Of a stretch of 64,000 bases of DNA, positions 52,479 through 60,720 are shown in pieces. Under the pieces are notes generated by a model. It was not told where the DNA came from and searched no databases. It saw only the letters and a list, made by a program, of their open reading frames with translations. This DNA is from JACJYC01 sp964558465 (GTDB lineage: Bacteria > Bacteroidota > Bacteroidia > Chitinophagales > Saprospiraceae). The stretch is taken from positions 1-64,000 of the forward strand of contig CAZLEF010000025.1 of assembly GCA_964558465.1 (NCBI GenBank). Direction: 5' to 3'. A program made the translations under genes and the position numbers. The number at the start of each line of letters is the position of its first letter. Positions within the stretch are counted from its first letter, which is position 1.

Positions 52479-54872
52479 TTATTCGTTCTTCAATGCTTTA
52501 ACCGGGTTCGAAACCGCGGAAGCCAACGTTTGAATCCCAACGGTAAACAAGGTAATAAAGATGGCAATTCCGCCGGCGCCGAATGCAATGGCAGCAAAGG
52601 TCCATACCGTAAGATCTATGCGGTAGGCAAAATCCGCCAACCAGTTTTCGGAGAAATACCAGGCCAATGGCGCTGCAATGATCAACGCAAGTGCCACGAG
52701 CCGTACAAAATCTTTAGAGAAAAGGGCTACAATATTGCCGGGGGCGGCGCCCAGCACTTTCCGGATGCCGATTTCCCGGGTGCGTTTCGACACGGTGATG
52801 GCGGTCAGGCCAAACAATCCGATACCCGAAATAAAAATGGACAGGCCGGTAAACACGAGAAAAATGGTAGAGAACCGGCGTTCGCCTTCGTATTGTAAGG
52901 CCAGGCGTTCGTCGAGGAAGTTAAACTGGAACGGGAGTCCGGCCGTAATGTTTTGCCAGGCCGTTTCCAGGTCCCGGGTGAAAGTATTCAGATCCTGTGT
53001 CCGGTACTGTACCGTCAATTTTTCAAACAAGGCGGGGTTCATCTGGAAAGTCATCGGACTGATCTGTTGGTGCAGCGAATGCTGGTTGTAATTCCGGATC
53101 ACGCCGATGACCGTTCCGGAGCGCTCCCACTGGTAAAACGGCTGGCCCAGGATCTCTCCCGGGGTGGCAAACCCCAGCAGTTTGACCGCTGATTCGGTCA
53201 GGATGAGGGATGCCGTGGTATCGGTGGCCAGGTCTCGGGAGAAATTTCTGCCGGCAACCAGTTGGAGGCCGTACACCTCCAGAAAATCGGTGTCGACCAG
53301 GGTCAACTCCATTTCGGCCGTTTTGTCTTCTCCGTTTTTATTTTGAACGCTGGTAAACACCCCGTGGGTGTGTTCAGAGGGCACATGGGAAGAAAAAGAC
53401 ACGGCCTTTACTTCCGGCAGTTTTTCCAATTCTGATTTAACAGCTTCATGGGATAGGGGCGCGCGCCCGAAGTTGATCACCAGTTTTTCTTCCTGGTCAA
53501 AACCCAGGCTCTTTTGATTGAGGAATTCGTATTGCAGCCAGATCACAGAGGCGCCGATCATCAGGCCGATGGAAATGACAAACTGGATGCCGGTCAGCAA
53601 ACGCCGGAATCCCGCGACACCCAGGGCAGCTTGTTTGTTTTCCCGGAAAAGATGGATCAGTTGCCACCTCGTCACCACCACAGCGGGATAAATACCTGCC
53701 AGCAAACCAATCAACAGGGTCGCGCCCAGCGCCATGAAAGCAAGGGGCGCCGGAGCAAAAATATCCGCTTGAACAGGGTTGCCCGTCAGTTTTTCAAACC
53801 AGGGGAGGGCCGATTTTGTCAGCAGCGCCGAACAAATGATTGCCGCGCCGGCCAGCAAAATACTTTCCGACAGGAACTGTCCGGCAATTTGTTTCCCCTT
53901 GGCGCCGAAGGTTTTCCGAACGCCTATTTCCCGGGTCCGGCCTGCATACAGCGCCGTGGCCAGGTTGATATAATTGAAAATGGCCATAAACAGGACAAAG
54001 ACCCCGGTGAACAAAAGCAACAAAAGTTGTTTGCCGTTGCCTTTGGGTTTCAATTCGCCCAGACGGGCAGGGTTGAAGTGGACATCCAGCAGGGGCTCCA
54101 GGCTCAATTTCATCCCTTCCGTTTGCTGGTCTTCGGGTATTCTCTGATCCAGCCAGCCGGCCAGCCTGGCGTCGAGCGCCCGGTAGTCCGTGTTGGGTCT
54201 TAACAAAAGGTAGGTCGGGGCATTGGTCCAGCCCCAATTGGTTTCAGCCGGCGGTTGCAGGCGGGCCCAGGTTGCCCAGGAAATCAGCCCGTCAAACCCG
54301 ATCTGCGTATTTGCAGGTGGATTGGCAGCCAGGCCGGTTACCTTATAAGGCGCCCCGTCTATGGTCAACAAGGCGCCGACGGGGTCCTGGTCGCCAAAAT
54401 ATTTCTCAGCCAGGCGTTCGGTCAATACGATACTATTGGGTTGATCCAGTGCTTTTTGGGCATCTCCTTTCAATAACTTAAAATCGAATACCTCAAAAAA
54501 AGTGGAATCGGCGTACAGGATCTTTTTCTCGAAATGCGAACGGGCCCCTTGCCGGAAGGTCAGGTTGCTCCCGGATTGGGCCAACCGGACAAAACCTTCA
54601 ACTTCGGGGAAATCGGCTGCCATCGCGGGCGCCATGGCGCCTGAGGCAAGGGCCAGTTCAAGGTGCTGGTCCGAAAATACCAGGTCCACATTCAACCTGC
54701 AGATGCGGTCCCCTTTCTGATGGAAACGGTCGAACCGGAGTTCATACGTCAGGTAAAGACCCAGCATCAGGCAGGTGGCCAATGCGCCCGATAACCCGCA
54801 AAGATGGATCAGGGAAATGGATTTGTTTTTGACCAGGCTCCTCCAGGCGGATTTGAGGTAATGTTGGACCAT
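52479..54872 (-). CDS. FtsX/MacB-family double permease 11, second gene of an operon
   Basis: The protein has 797 residues. The first coupling segment is GRTREIGVRKTFGAKGKQ, with a Phe in place of the usual Leu of KxLG; the second, TREIGIRKVLGAAPGNIVA, is followed by LFSKDFVRL. The N-terminal block is IHLCGLSGALATCLMLGLY. The last FtsX helix set ends in VSNPVKALKNE. It lies 12 bp after permease 12 and 12 bp before permease 10, the tightest packing of the array. Confidence 0.88.
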   Translation of the reverse strand: MVQHYLKSAWRSLVKNKSISLIHLCGLSGALATCLMLGLYLTYELRFDRFHQKGDRICRLNVDLVFSDQHLELALASGAMAPAMAADFPEVEGFVRLAQSGSNLTFRQGARSHFEKKILYADSTFFEVFDFKLLKGDAQKALDQPNSIVLTERLAEKYFGDQDPVGALLTIDGAPYKVTGLAANPPANTQIGFDGLISWATWARLQPPAETNWGWTNAPTYLLLRPNTDYRALDARLAGWLDQRIPEDQQTEGMKLSLEPLLDVHFNPARLGELKPKGNGKQLLLLLFTGVFVLFMAIFNYINLATALYAGRTREIGVRKTFGAKGKQIAGQFLSESILLAGAAIICSALLTKSALPWFEKLTGNPVQADIFAPAPLAFMALGATLLIGLLAGIYPAVVVTRWQLIHLFRENKQAALGVAGFRRLLTGIQFVISIGLMIGASVIWLQYEFLNQKSLGFDQEEKLVINFGRAPLSHEAVKSELEKLPEVKAVSFSSHVPSEHTHGVFTSVQNKNGEDKTAEMELTLVDTDFLEVYGLQLVAGRNFSRDLATDTTASLILTESAVKLLGFATPGEILGQPFYQWERSGTVIGVIRNYNQHSLHQQISPMTFQMNPALFEKLTVQYRTQDLNTFTRDLETAWQNITAGLPFQFNFLDERLALQYEGERRFSTIFLVFTGLSIFISGIGLFGLTAITVSKRTREIGIRKVLGAAPGNIVALFSKDFVRLVALALIIAAPLAWYFSENWLADFAYRIDLTVWTFAAIAFGAGGIAIFITLFTVGIQTLASAVSNPVKALKNE

Positions 54873-54883
54873 GGTTTTATAAT

Positions 54884-57232
54884 TTATTCGTTTTTTAAGC
54901 TCTTGATCGGGTTGGCCAATGCCGCCTTAGCCGATTGAAAACCGACTGTCAGAAAAGCGATCGCCAGCGCCGCCAGACCGGCCAGCGCGAATATTTCCCA
55001 TCCAAGATCGATCCGGTAGGCAAAATCCTTCAACCAGTTGTTCATGAACCACCAGGCCAGGGGCGACGCGATCAGGATGGCCATCAGGACAAGACCCAAA
55101 AATTCTTTGGACAATAATCCGACAATACTCGCTACCGAGGCGCCGACCACCTTGCGGATGCCGATCTCCTTGGTCCGGCGTTCCGCAGTGTAGATCACCA
55201 GTCCCAGTAAACCCAGGCAGGAGATTACAATGGCAATGCCGGCAAACCAATTGGCCAAGGTCCCGGTGAGGGTTTCGGTGCGGTATTGTTTTTCAAATTC
55301 TTCGTCCGCAAATATATACTCGAAGGGGTAACCCGGGTTGAGTTGTTTGTAGGCGGATTCCACATGCGCAATGGCCTCTTCGGTTTTTCCCGGCGCCGGC
55401 TTGATGCAGACCAGCCAGGTATTTAGCGGGTAATACACCAGAATCATCGGTGAAATCGCTTCGTGAAGCGACTTCATGTGGTAGTCCTTTATTACGCCTA
55501 CAATCGGGCCTTTCCCCATCCAGAATTCGATCTCCGTACCCAGGGGGTCCTCCAGGCCCATCATCCTGACGGCGGCCTCGTTGACGATATAACTTGCGGA
55601 ATCCGCCGGAAAACTTTCAAAATCCCGGCCTTCCACCAGTTCAACACCCATCGTTTTGGTAAAATCGTCCCCGACAAAAATCGGCGAAACGGTAGCGCTC
55701 ACGGTGGGGTCCTTTTCCGGCCATTTGAGGTCGCCGGAAGTACCCTCCACGTTCAAGGGGTTGTCGCCGGTTGTGGTAACGGCTTTTATCACTGGCGACT
55801 TCGACAATTCCTGCCGGAATGCTTCCTGTTTTTCCCAGATCGGCCCTTCCAGCAGGACGTAAATCATGTCCTTCCGGTCAATGCCCAGGTTTTTGTTTTT
55901 TACGTAGTGCACCTGCCGGTTGATGATGATCACGCCGATGATCAGGGCAATGGACAGGGTGAACTGGAATACGACCAGCCCTTTTCGCAGCCAATCCGAT
56001 CCTTTACCGGCCCTGAAAACCTCACCTTTCAGAACATTGACGGGTTTGAACGCGGAAAGGAAAAAAGCGGGATACGCGCCGGCCACCAACCCTGTAAACA
56101 GGCATAAACCCAGGGCGCCGGCCCAGAAAAAAGGGCTGCTGTAATCGACGCTCAGTTCTTTATCAAACACGCGGTTGAAGCTGTTCAAAAAAAGTTCAGA
56201 CAAGGCCATTGCCGCTGTCATGGCCAGGGCGGTGGTCAGCGCTGCCTCGGCCATAAAATGCCCGACCAACGTCCACCGCCCGGCGCCCACCACCTTCCGG
56301 ATGCCTGTCTCCCGGGCCCGCTGTCCTGCGCGCGCGGTGGCCAGATTGATGAAATTGATGCAGGCCAGCAACAGAACAAACAGGGCGATGCCTGAAAACA
56401 GGCGGACGTAGTCGATCCGCCCCCCGTCCTGCTTGACGGCCGTAAATTTGGAATACAGGTAGGTGTCTTCAAATGGCTGTAAAAAGGGTTCAACCTTGTG
56501 TTCCTTCAACTGCTCTATTTGAACCATTTTAGCAGCTATCGCTTCCCTGTCGGCGCCAGGCAAAAGTTCGACGTAGGTGGTGAAACTGATATTCCCCCAG
56601 GTTTTGGTCCAGTCCTTGCCTTTTTCGAATGCGGCAAACGGCCTTATCCAGTCAAACCGGATGGTGGAGTTGGAAGGAACATTCCGGGCAACTCCGGTGA
56701 CGGTAACCTCTTCATCCTGATTCATCCGGATGGTTTTTCCAACCGCATCAGCAGTTTGAAAATATTTTTGGGCCAGATCTTCCGAAATGACGATCGAGGC
56801 GGGCCCGGACAAGGCGGTTTTAACATCACCGGCCAAAAGCGGAAAACTGAACAGCTCAAAAAAATCAGGGGAGGCGTAGGCGCCTTTTTCTTTTGATACT
56901 TTTTCACCCGCCGTGAACAATTCTTCATGATCGCCATTCAGCTTCACGGCTCTTACGATTTCCGGAAAATCATCCTCCAGTTTTTGTTCCAGTGGGCCGG
57001 GCGTGTTCTTGCTCGTGGTGGGGACGTTGCCTGACCAGTACAGGTTGGTCATTACCTGAAAGATGTTTTCACCCCCGGCATGGAAACGATTGTAACTCAA
57101 CTCCTCTTTGACCCAAAGGGAGATCAGCAAGGCAAAGGTCAATCCCAGTGTTAGACCGGTTATGTTGATGGCCGTAAAAACCTTGTGTTTTGCCAGGTTT
57201 CTGGCAGCTACTTTAAAATAATTCAATAACAT
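54884..57232 (-). CDS. FtsX/MacB-family double permease 12, first gene of a three-gene sigma-54-type operon
   Basis: The protein has 782 residues, the shortest copy. The first coupling segment is QRARETGIRKVVGAGRWT and the second TKEIGIRKVVGASVASIVG. The second periplasmic domain has WPEKDPTVS and then DFTKTMGVELVEGRDF, placing it with permeases 2 and 4. Its first periplasmic domain is reduced in length relative to the others. It is the promoter-proximal gene; the sigma-54-like core at 57300-57313 is 68 bp upstream of the ATG and the paired dyads are at 57366-57402. Confidence 0.9.
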   Translation of the reverse strand: MLLNYFKVAARNLAKHKVFTAINITGLTLGLTFALLISLWVKEELSYNRFHAGGENIFQVMTNLYWSGNVPTTSKNTPGPLEQKLEDDFPEIVRAVKLNGDHEELFTAGEKVSKEKGAYASPDFFELFSFPLLAGDVKTALSGPASIVISEDLAQKYFQTADAVGKTIRMNQDEEVTVTGVARNVPSNSTIRFDWIRPFAAFEKGKDWTKTWGNISFTTYVELLPGADREAIAAKMVQIEQLKEHKVEPFLQPFEDTYLYSKFTAVKQDGGRIDYVRLFSGIALFVLLLACINFINLATARAGQRARETGIRKVVGAGRWTLVGHFMAEAALTTALAMTAAMALSELFLNSFNRVFDKELSVDYSSPFFWAGALGLCLFTGLVAGAYPAFFLSAFKPVNVLKGEVFRAGKGSDWLRKGLVVFQFTLSIALIIGVIIINRQVHYVKNKNLGIDRKDMIYVLLEGPIWEKQEAFRQELSKSPVIKAVTTTGDNPLNVEGTSGDLKWPEKDPTVSATVSPIFVGDDFTKTMGVELVEGRDFESFPADSASYIVNEAAVRMMGLEDPLGTEIEFWMGKGPIVGVIKDYHMKSLHEAISPMILVYYPLNTWLVCIKPAPGKTEEAIAHVESAYKQLNPGYPFEYIFADEEFEKQYRTETLTGTLANWFAGIAIVISCLGLLGLVIYTAERRTKEIGIRKVVGASVASIVGLLSKEFLGLVLMAILIASPLAWWFMNNWLKDFAYRIDLGWEIFALAGLAALAIAFLTVGFQSAKAALANPIKSLKNE

Positions 57233-57299
57233 CGTCCGACTGATTTTAGGACAAGATTTCTGACGCGCAGGTATTTGCCCGGCGTCAGGCGCAACAAAT

Positions 57300-57313
57300 C
57301 CAAAAACTATGCC
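57300..57313 (-). promoter_or_regulatory. Sigma-54-like promoter core for permeases 12, 11 and 10
   Basis: The minus strand reads AAGGCATAGTTTTTGGATT around GG (57313-57312), N10, GG (57301-57300). It is nearly identical to the core at 31822-31835. The -12 dinucleotide is GG rather than GC. Confidence 0.65.
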
Positions 57314-57365
57314 TTTTTAAAATGTGTTGAATGTGAGGGAGTTATATTGAAGGCGGGAAGAAGTA

Positions 57366-57402
57366 TGTTCGATTTCGGACAATGGGTGTCCGGTTTTGAG
57401 AA
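57366..57402. promoter_or_regulatory. Tandem 16-bp dyads upstream of permease 12
   Basis: Sites 57366-57381 (TGTTC-N6-GGACA) and 57387-57402 (TGTCC-N6-GAGAA, right half degenerate) are 21 bp apart and start 53 and 74 bp upstream of the -24 GG. The first matches the site at 31910-31925 in 15 of 16 positions. Confidence 0.6.
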
Positions 57403-57404
57403 GC

Positions 57405-57500
57405 TGTTGATTTGTTGATTCGTTGATGTGTTGATGCGAGGGACGCATCAAATCAACAAATCAACAAATCAACAAATCAACAAATCAACAAATCAACAAA
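57405..57500. repeat. Inverted arrays of 8-bp ATCAAC units after the symporter gene
   Basis: GTTGATTT/GTTGATTC/GTTGATGT units (57405-57438) face a head-to-tail run of AAATCAAC units (about 57448-57499), six to seven copies, which can pair into a long hairpin. It is at the 3' side of the symporter gene and directly adjoins the dyads of permease 12. Confidence 0.7.
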
Positions 57501-57543
57501 AAATCAATCCGTCGCGCTGTTGTGCACTTCAGGCGGTCAACCC

Positions 57544-59130
57544 TTACCAGAACGTATAATAAATAGCGGCCAGAATAACCAGCACGATGACCGAACCAAC
57601 GGCAAAACCCCTGTCCATCCGGAACATTTTGGCGTCTATGTCCAGGCCCTTGTCGCTGGGTTTCCACAAACCCAGGGCAACCATAATGGCAACGCAGATC
57701 AGGAAAACGTAGCCCATCCGGTCGAGGAACGGAATTGTGGTCAGGTTGTAGTACATCCAGAGCGACAAAATGAAACCGCCCACAATCGAAATAAAGGCCC
57801 CCATCGAGTTGGTCTTTTTCCAGAACAACCCCATAAAGAAAGCGGCAAAAAGACCCGGAGAGATCAAACCGGTCATTTCCTGAATAAACTGGAATCCGCC
57901 TTTTTTATCGATGCCCATGTACGGCGATGCCAGCATGGCGATGAGGATGGAAGCGATGATGGCCAGCCGGCCGATAAAGATGAGTTTGCCCTCTGTGGCG
58001 TCTTTGTCGACGTATTTTTTGTAAATATCCAGGGTGAAGATGGTCGAAATACTGTTGGCTTTTCCTGCCAGCGAAGCAACGATGGCGGCAGTCAGGGCTG
58101 CAAACGACAACCCCTTCAGACCCAGCGGCAGCAGGCTGAGCAAAACGGGGTAGGCGTTGTCCTGGTTGAGCACTCCGTCTTTAAGCATTTCCTGCTGGAA
58201 CATCCCGTTTTGGTACAACACAAAACAAGCGATACCCGGAAGCGTGACGATGATGGGCATCAACAGTTTCAGAAATGCGGCAAATAACATCCCTTCCCGG
58301 GCGGTTTTCAGATCAGCGCCCAATGCCCGCTGTGTGATGTATTGGTTGCAGCCCCAGTAGTTGAGGTTGGCGATCCACATGCCGCCCACCAAAACGCCAA
58401 ACCCGGGCAGGGCCATATAATGCGGGCTGTTTTTGGAAAAGATCATGTGGAAGTGATCGCCCGCATTTTGTTTCATCAGGCCCAATCCCGCCCAGATTCC
58501 TTCCGTGCCAAAATTTTTTGATACCAGACTGACCGCCAGAATCGTAGTGGCCAAACCGCCGATGACCAGGAAAAAGACCTGTATGACGTCGGTATACCCG
58601 ATCACTTTCATGCCGCCCAGCGTAATGATGACCGCAAAAATGGCCAGCCCCGTCATGCAAACCGCGAAATTCAGGCCGGAAATGGTGGAAACCGCCAGCG
58701 CGCCGAGGTATAAGATCGATGTGAGGTTGACAAAAATATAGAGGAACAACCAGAATACCGCCATGATGGTACTCACGGTGGTATTAAAACGCATCCGCAA
58801 AAACTGGGGCATCGTGAAGATCTTGTTCCGCAAGTAAACGGGCATAAAAAAGATGCCGACGATGAGCAGGGTGGCAGCAGCCATCCATTCGTAACTGGAG
58901 ATCCCCAGGCCCATGTAAAACCCGTTGCCGGCCATGCCGATAAACTGCTCGGCAGAGATGTTGGACGCGATCAGCGATGCGCCGATGGCCCACCAGGTCA
59001 GGGAGCCTTCCGCCAGAAAATAATCGGTTGAACTGGCCGTCGCACTGCGTTTGCGGTTGTAGATCCACAAGCCGTAACCCGCTACAACGATAAAATAGAG
59101 CAGGAAAATGACATAATCCCAGGTACCCAT
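57544..59130 (-). CDS. Sodium:solute symporter (SSS family)
   Basis: The 528-residue protein has about 14 membrane helices and typical SSS features: DYFLAEGSLTWWAIGASLIASNISAEQFIGMAGNG in the first helices (Na+-site region of helix 1), FMPVYLRNKIFTMPQFLRMRF, and a NLNYWGCNQYITQRALGA signature as in SGLT/vSGLT-like sugar transporters. The helix with QRALGADLKTAREGMLFAAFLK is also conserved. Transport of a sugar or similar polyol with Na+ is the family expectation; the substrate is not readable. It is a single gene; a CGGATCG/CGATCCG hairpin lies in its 5' region near 59154-59169. The array of ATCAAC units follows its stop. Confidence 0.92.
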   Translation of the reverse strand: MGTWDYVIFLLYFIVVAGYGLWIYNRKRSATASSTDYFLAEGSLTWWAIGASLIASNISAEQFIGMAGNGFYMGLGISSYEWMAAATLLIVGIFFMPVYLRNKIFTMPQFLRMRFNTTVSTIMAVFWLFLYIFVNLTSILYLGALAVSTISGLNFAVCMTGLAIFAVIITLGGMKVIGYTDVIQVFFLVIGGLATTILAVSLVSKNFGTEGIWAGLGLMKQNAGDHFHMIFSKNSPHYMALPGFGVLVGGMWIANLNYWGCNQYITQRALGADLKTAREGMLFAAFLKLLMPIIVTLPGIACFVLYQNGMFQQEMLKDGVLNQDNAYPVLLSLLPLGLKGLSFAALTAAIVASLAGKANSISTIFTLDIYKKYVDKDATEGKLIFIGRLAIIASILIAMLASPYMGIDKKGGFQFIQEMTGLISPGLFAAFFMGLFWKKTNSMGAFISIVGGFILSLWMYYNLTTIPFLDRMGYVFLICVAIMVALGLWKPSDKGLDIDAKMFRMDRGFAVGSVIVLVILAAIYYTFW

Positions 59131-59604
59131 ACGTTATTTCGCTTTGTTTTGACACGGATCGTGCGATCCGATTTTTATTTCGCGAATGCCGGCTGAAAAA
59201 GCACTTCCATACCGGATTTCACCCGGCTGGCAAAACTACGATAATCCTTTGCAAATTGAAGGGCGGTCTTCTCTATTTTTAAAAATTATTATTCTTCCCG
59301 TCGCCCACTACGCTTTTGGCATGGCTGTGTGAGTGGTATTCCATACTACTGAACATTTTTGTTTTTAAACGAAAGACTGTGAGACCAGGAGATGGGGAGA
59401 AAGGGAGAAACGCAATGCCTTCACCCTCTCTCACCGTCGCCCAGTCTCCCTCCGAAGGAGTCCTTTGGACCGTCCTCAGCTAAAAAGGCAAAATATCCAG
59501 TAGTATGGTGGTATCCAACCCAGGCAACGGGCCTGGAATGCCGCAAGACGCGGTCTGGGGATGCCGGCGCCGGAAAACCAATCCTGCCTCCGGGTGGTTA
59601 TCTA
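59131..59604. other. Gene-free stretch between symporter and regulator genes
   Basis: It contains the leader and promoter of the symporter (59131-59300, hairpin CGGATCG-TG-CGATCCG at 59154-59169), a CACTACGC...GCATGGC word near 59307 and the MITE-like element copy 2 (59341-59508). An open frame running through it into the regulator gene has no protein character upstream of 59605. Confidence 0.6.
59341..59508. repeat. MITE-like dispersed element, copy 2 (opposite orientation to copy 1)
   Basis: The ends CCATACTACTG (59341-59351) and CAGTAGTATGG (59498-59508) are perfect 11-bp inverted repeats. The interior shares GAAGGCATTGCGTTTCTCC, CTGAGGACGG and CCTTTTT blocks with copy 1 on the other strand. 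The flanking TGGTAT (59334-59339 and 59509-59514) may be a target-site duplication. It is 168 bp against about 133 bp in copy 1. Confidence 0.6.
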
Positions 59605-60588
59605 ATGAGTGGATCCGAGAATATGACCGACAAAGAATATTTTTCCAACCTCTACGAAATTGCAAGCCATCTGAACAGGTCGTTTTCCCTGCCTTCGGCC
59701 CTGAGGAAAGCCCTGGAAAAAACCGTCCAGTTGCTCAACCTGGAAACCGGGTGGATCTGGCTGGTGCAAAGCGATGTCAAATCGGTTTATCTGGCAGCCT
59801 CCTACAATTTGCCGCCGGCCCTGAGCGAGCACCCCGAGCGGCTTTCCGGATGGTGCTTCTGCATCGAAAAGTACTTGTCTGACGATATGGACAAAGCCAG
59901 GAACATCAGCGAGATCACCTGTTCACGGCTCAAAAACATCCGGTCGGGCGCCAACGACCTTAAATTTCACGCCACCATTCCGGTCACCATCGACGGCAAT
60001 AAGATCGGCCTCATCAACCTGGTGAGCAAGGAAATCCAGCAACTGGACGAAAAACAACTCGCCATCCTCAATACGGTCAGCGAACTCGTCGGTATCGCCA
60101 TCCAGCGCACCCGCATGCAGGAATCCTTCGGGCCGCCGGCTCAACGGGAGGATTCCGCCATCCTGGAAGTGCTGGACCGGGTGCTGCAACCCCGCCTGAA
60201 AACGCTTCTTTCTTCATTGTCCGACGCTCAGACATTTGCCGGCCAAAACGACCCCGAAAATGTGGCGCGAACCCTCCGGGTTTCCATCGAACAAGCAGAG
60301 GATCTGCAACGTCAGCTTGCCCTCGTTTTGGGCGAATCGAGAGAGCCGAAACCAGAAAAAAAGAAGGACAGAGGTTTTCTCTACCCTGCATCGCCGCTGA
60401 CCAACCGGGAACTGGAAGTGCTCACCCTGGTGCGCAAAGGCCTGACCAATAAACAAATCGCTGAACAGTTGTACATCGCCGAACGCACGGTAAAGTTTCA
60501 CCTGACCGCCATTTTATCCAAACTTTACGCCGGTACCCGGACCGAAGCGGTGGATACGGCGTTGAAACGGGGGGTGTTGGGGGTCTGA
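59605..60588 (+). CDS. GAF-domain LuxR-type transcription regulator
   Basis: The 327-residue protein has an N-terminal GAF domain (about 10-170: LNLETGWIWLVQSD, ATIPVTIDGNKIGLINLVS, LAILNTVSELVGIAIQRTR), a helical linker (about 175-245) and a C-terminal LuxR helix-turn-helix (about 262-327: LTNRELEVLTLVRKGLTN, IAERTVKFHLTAILSKL). It senses a small molecule or redox signal through GAF and binds DNA (family knowledge). A longer frame from 59392 is read from the MITE-like element and is rejected; a second ATG at 59623 is also possible. Two 60-bp hairpin repeats follow the stop and may end transcription. The target genes are not known. Confidence 0.85.
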   Translation: MSGSENMTDKEYFSNLYEIASHLNRSFSLPSALRKALEKTVQLLNLETGWIWLVQSDVKSVYLAASYNLPPALSEHPERLSGWCFCIEKYLSDDMDKARNISEITCSRLKNIRSGANDLKFHATIPVTIDGNKIGLINLVSKEIQQLDEKQLAILNTVSELVGIAIQRTRMQESFGPPAQREDSAILEVLDRVLQPRLKTLLSSLSDAQTFAGQNDPENVARTLRVSIEQAEDLQRQLALVLGESREPKPEKKKDRGFLYPASPLTNRELEVLTLVRKGLTNKQIAEQLYIAERTVKFHLTAILSKLYAGTRTEAVDTALKRGVLGV

Positions 60589-60594
60589 GGCAGC

Positions 60595-60720
60595 ACTAGT
60601 ACCACCGACCTCCGGTCGGTGAATAACCCCTTTTGCCGACCAGAGGTCGGCGCTACTAGTACCACCGACCTCCGGTCGGTGAATAACCCCTTTCGCCGAC
60701 CAGAGGTCGGCGCTACTAGT
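60595..60720. repeat. Two tandem 60-bp palindromic repeats separated by ACTAGT
   Basis: Units 60601-60660 and 60661-60720 differ at one base. Each contains two palindromes, CCGACCTCCGGTCGG and CCGACCAGAGGTCGG, that are also complementary to each other, and ACTAGT sits at each end (60595, 60655, 60715). The pair directly follows the stop of the regulator gene. It is a REP-like element or a strong terminator. Confidence 0.75.

Larger units (their letters stand above)
57233..57543. other. Gene-free promoter region of the three-permease operon
   Basis: The 311 bp hold the sigma-54-like core (57300-57313), the two dyads (57366-57402) and the inverted ATCAAC arrays (57405-57500), which end near the stop of the symporter gene. 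No gene is seen. Confidence 0.6.

Noticed and set aside
14670..57500. CRISPR-like appearance of the repeat arrays
   Set aside because: Units are only 8-10 bp and directly adjacent, without unique spacers, and no cas genes are present.
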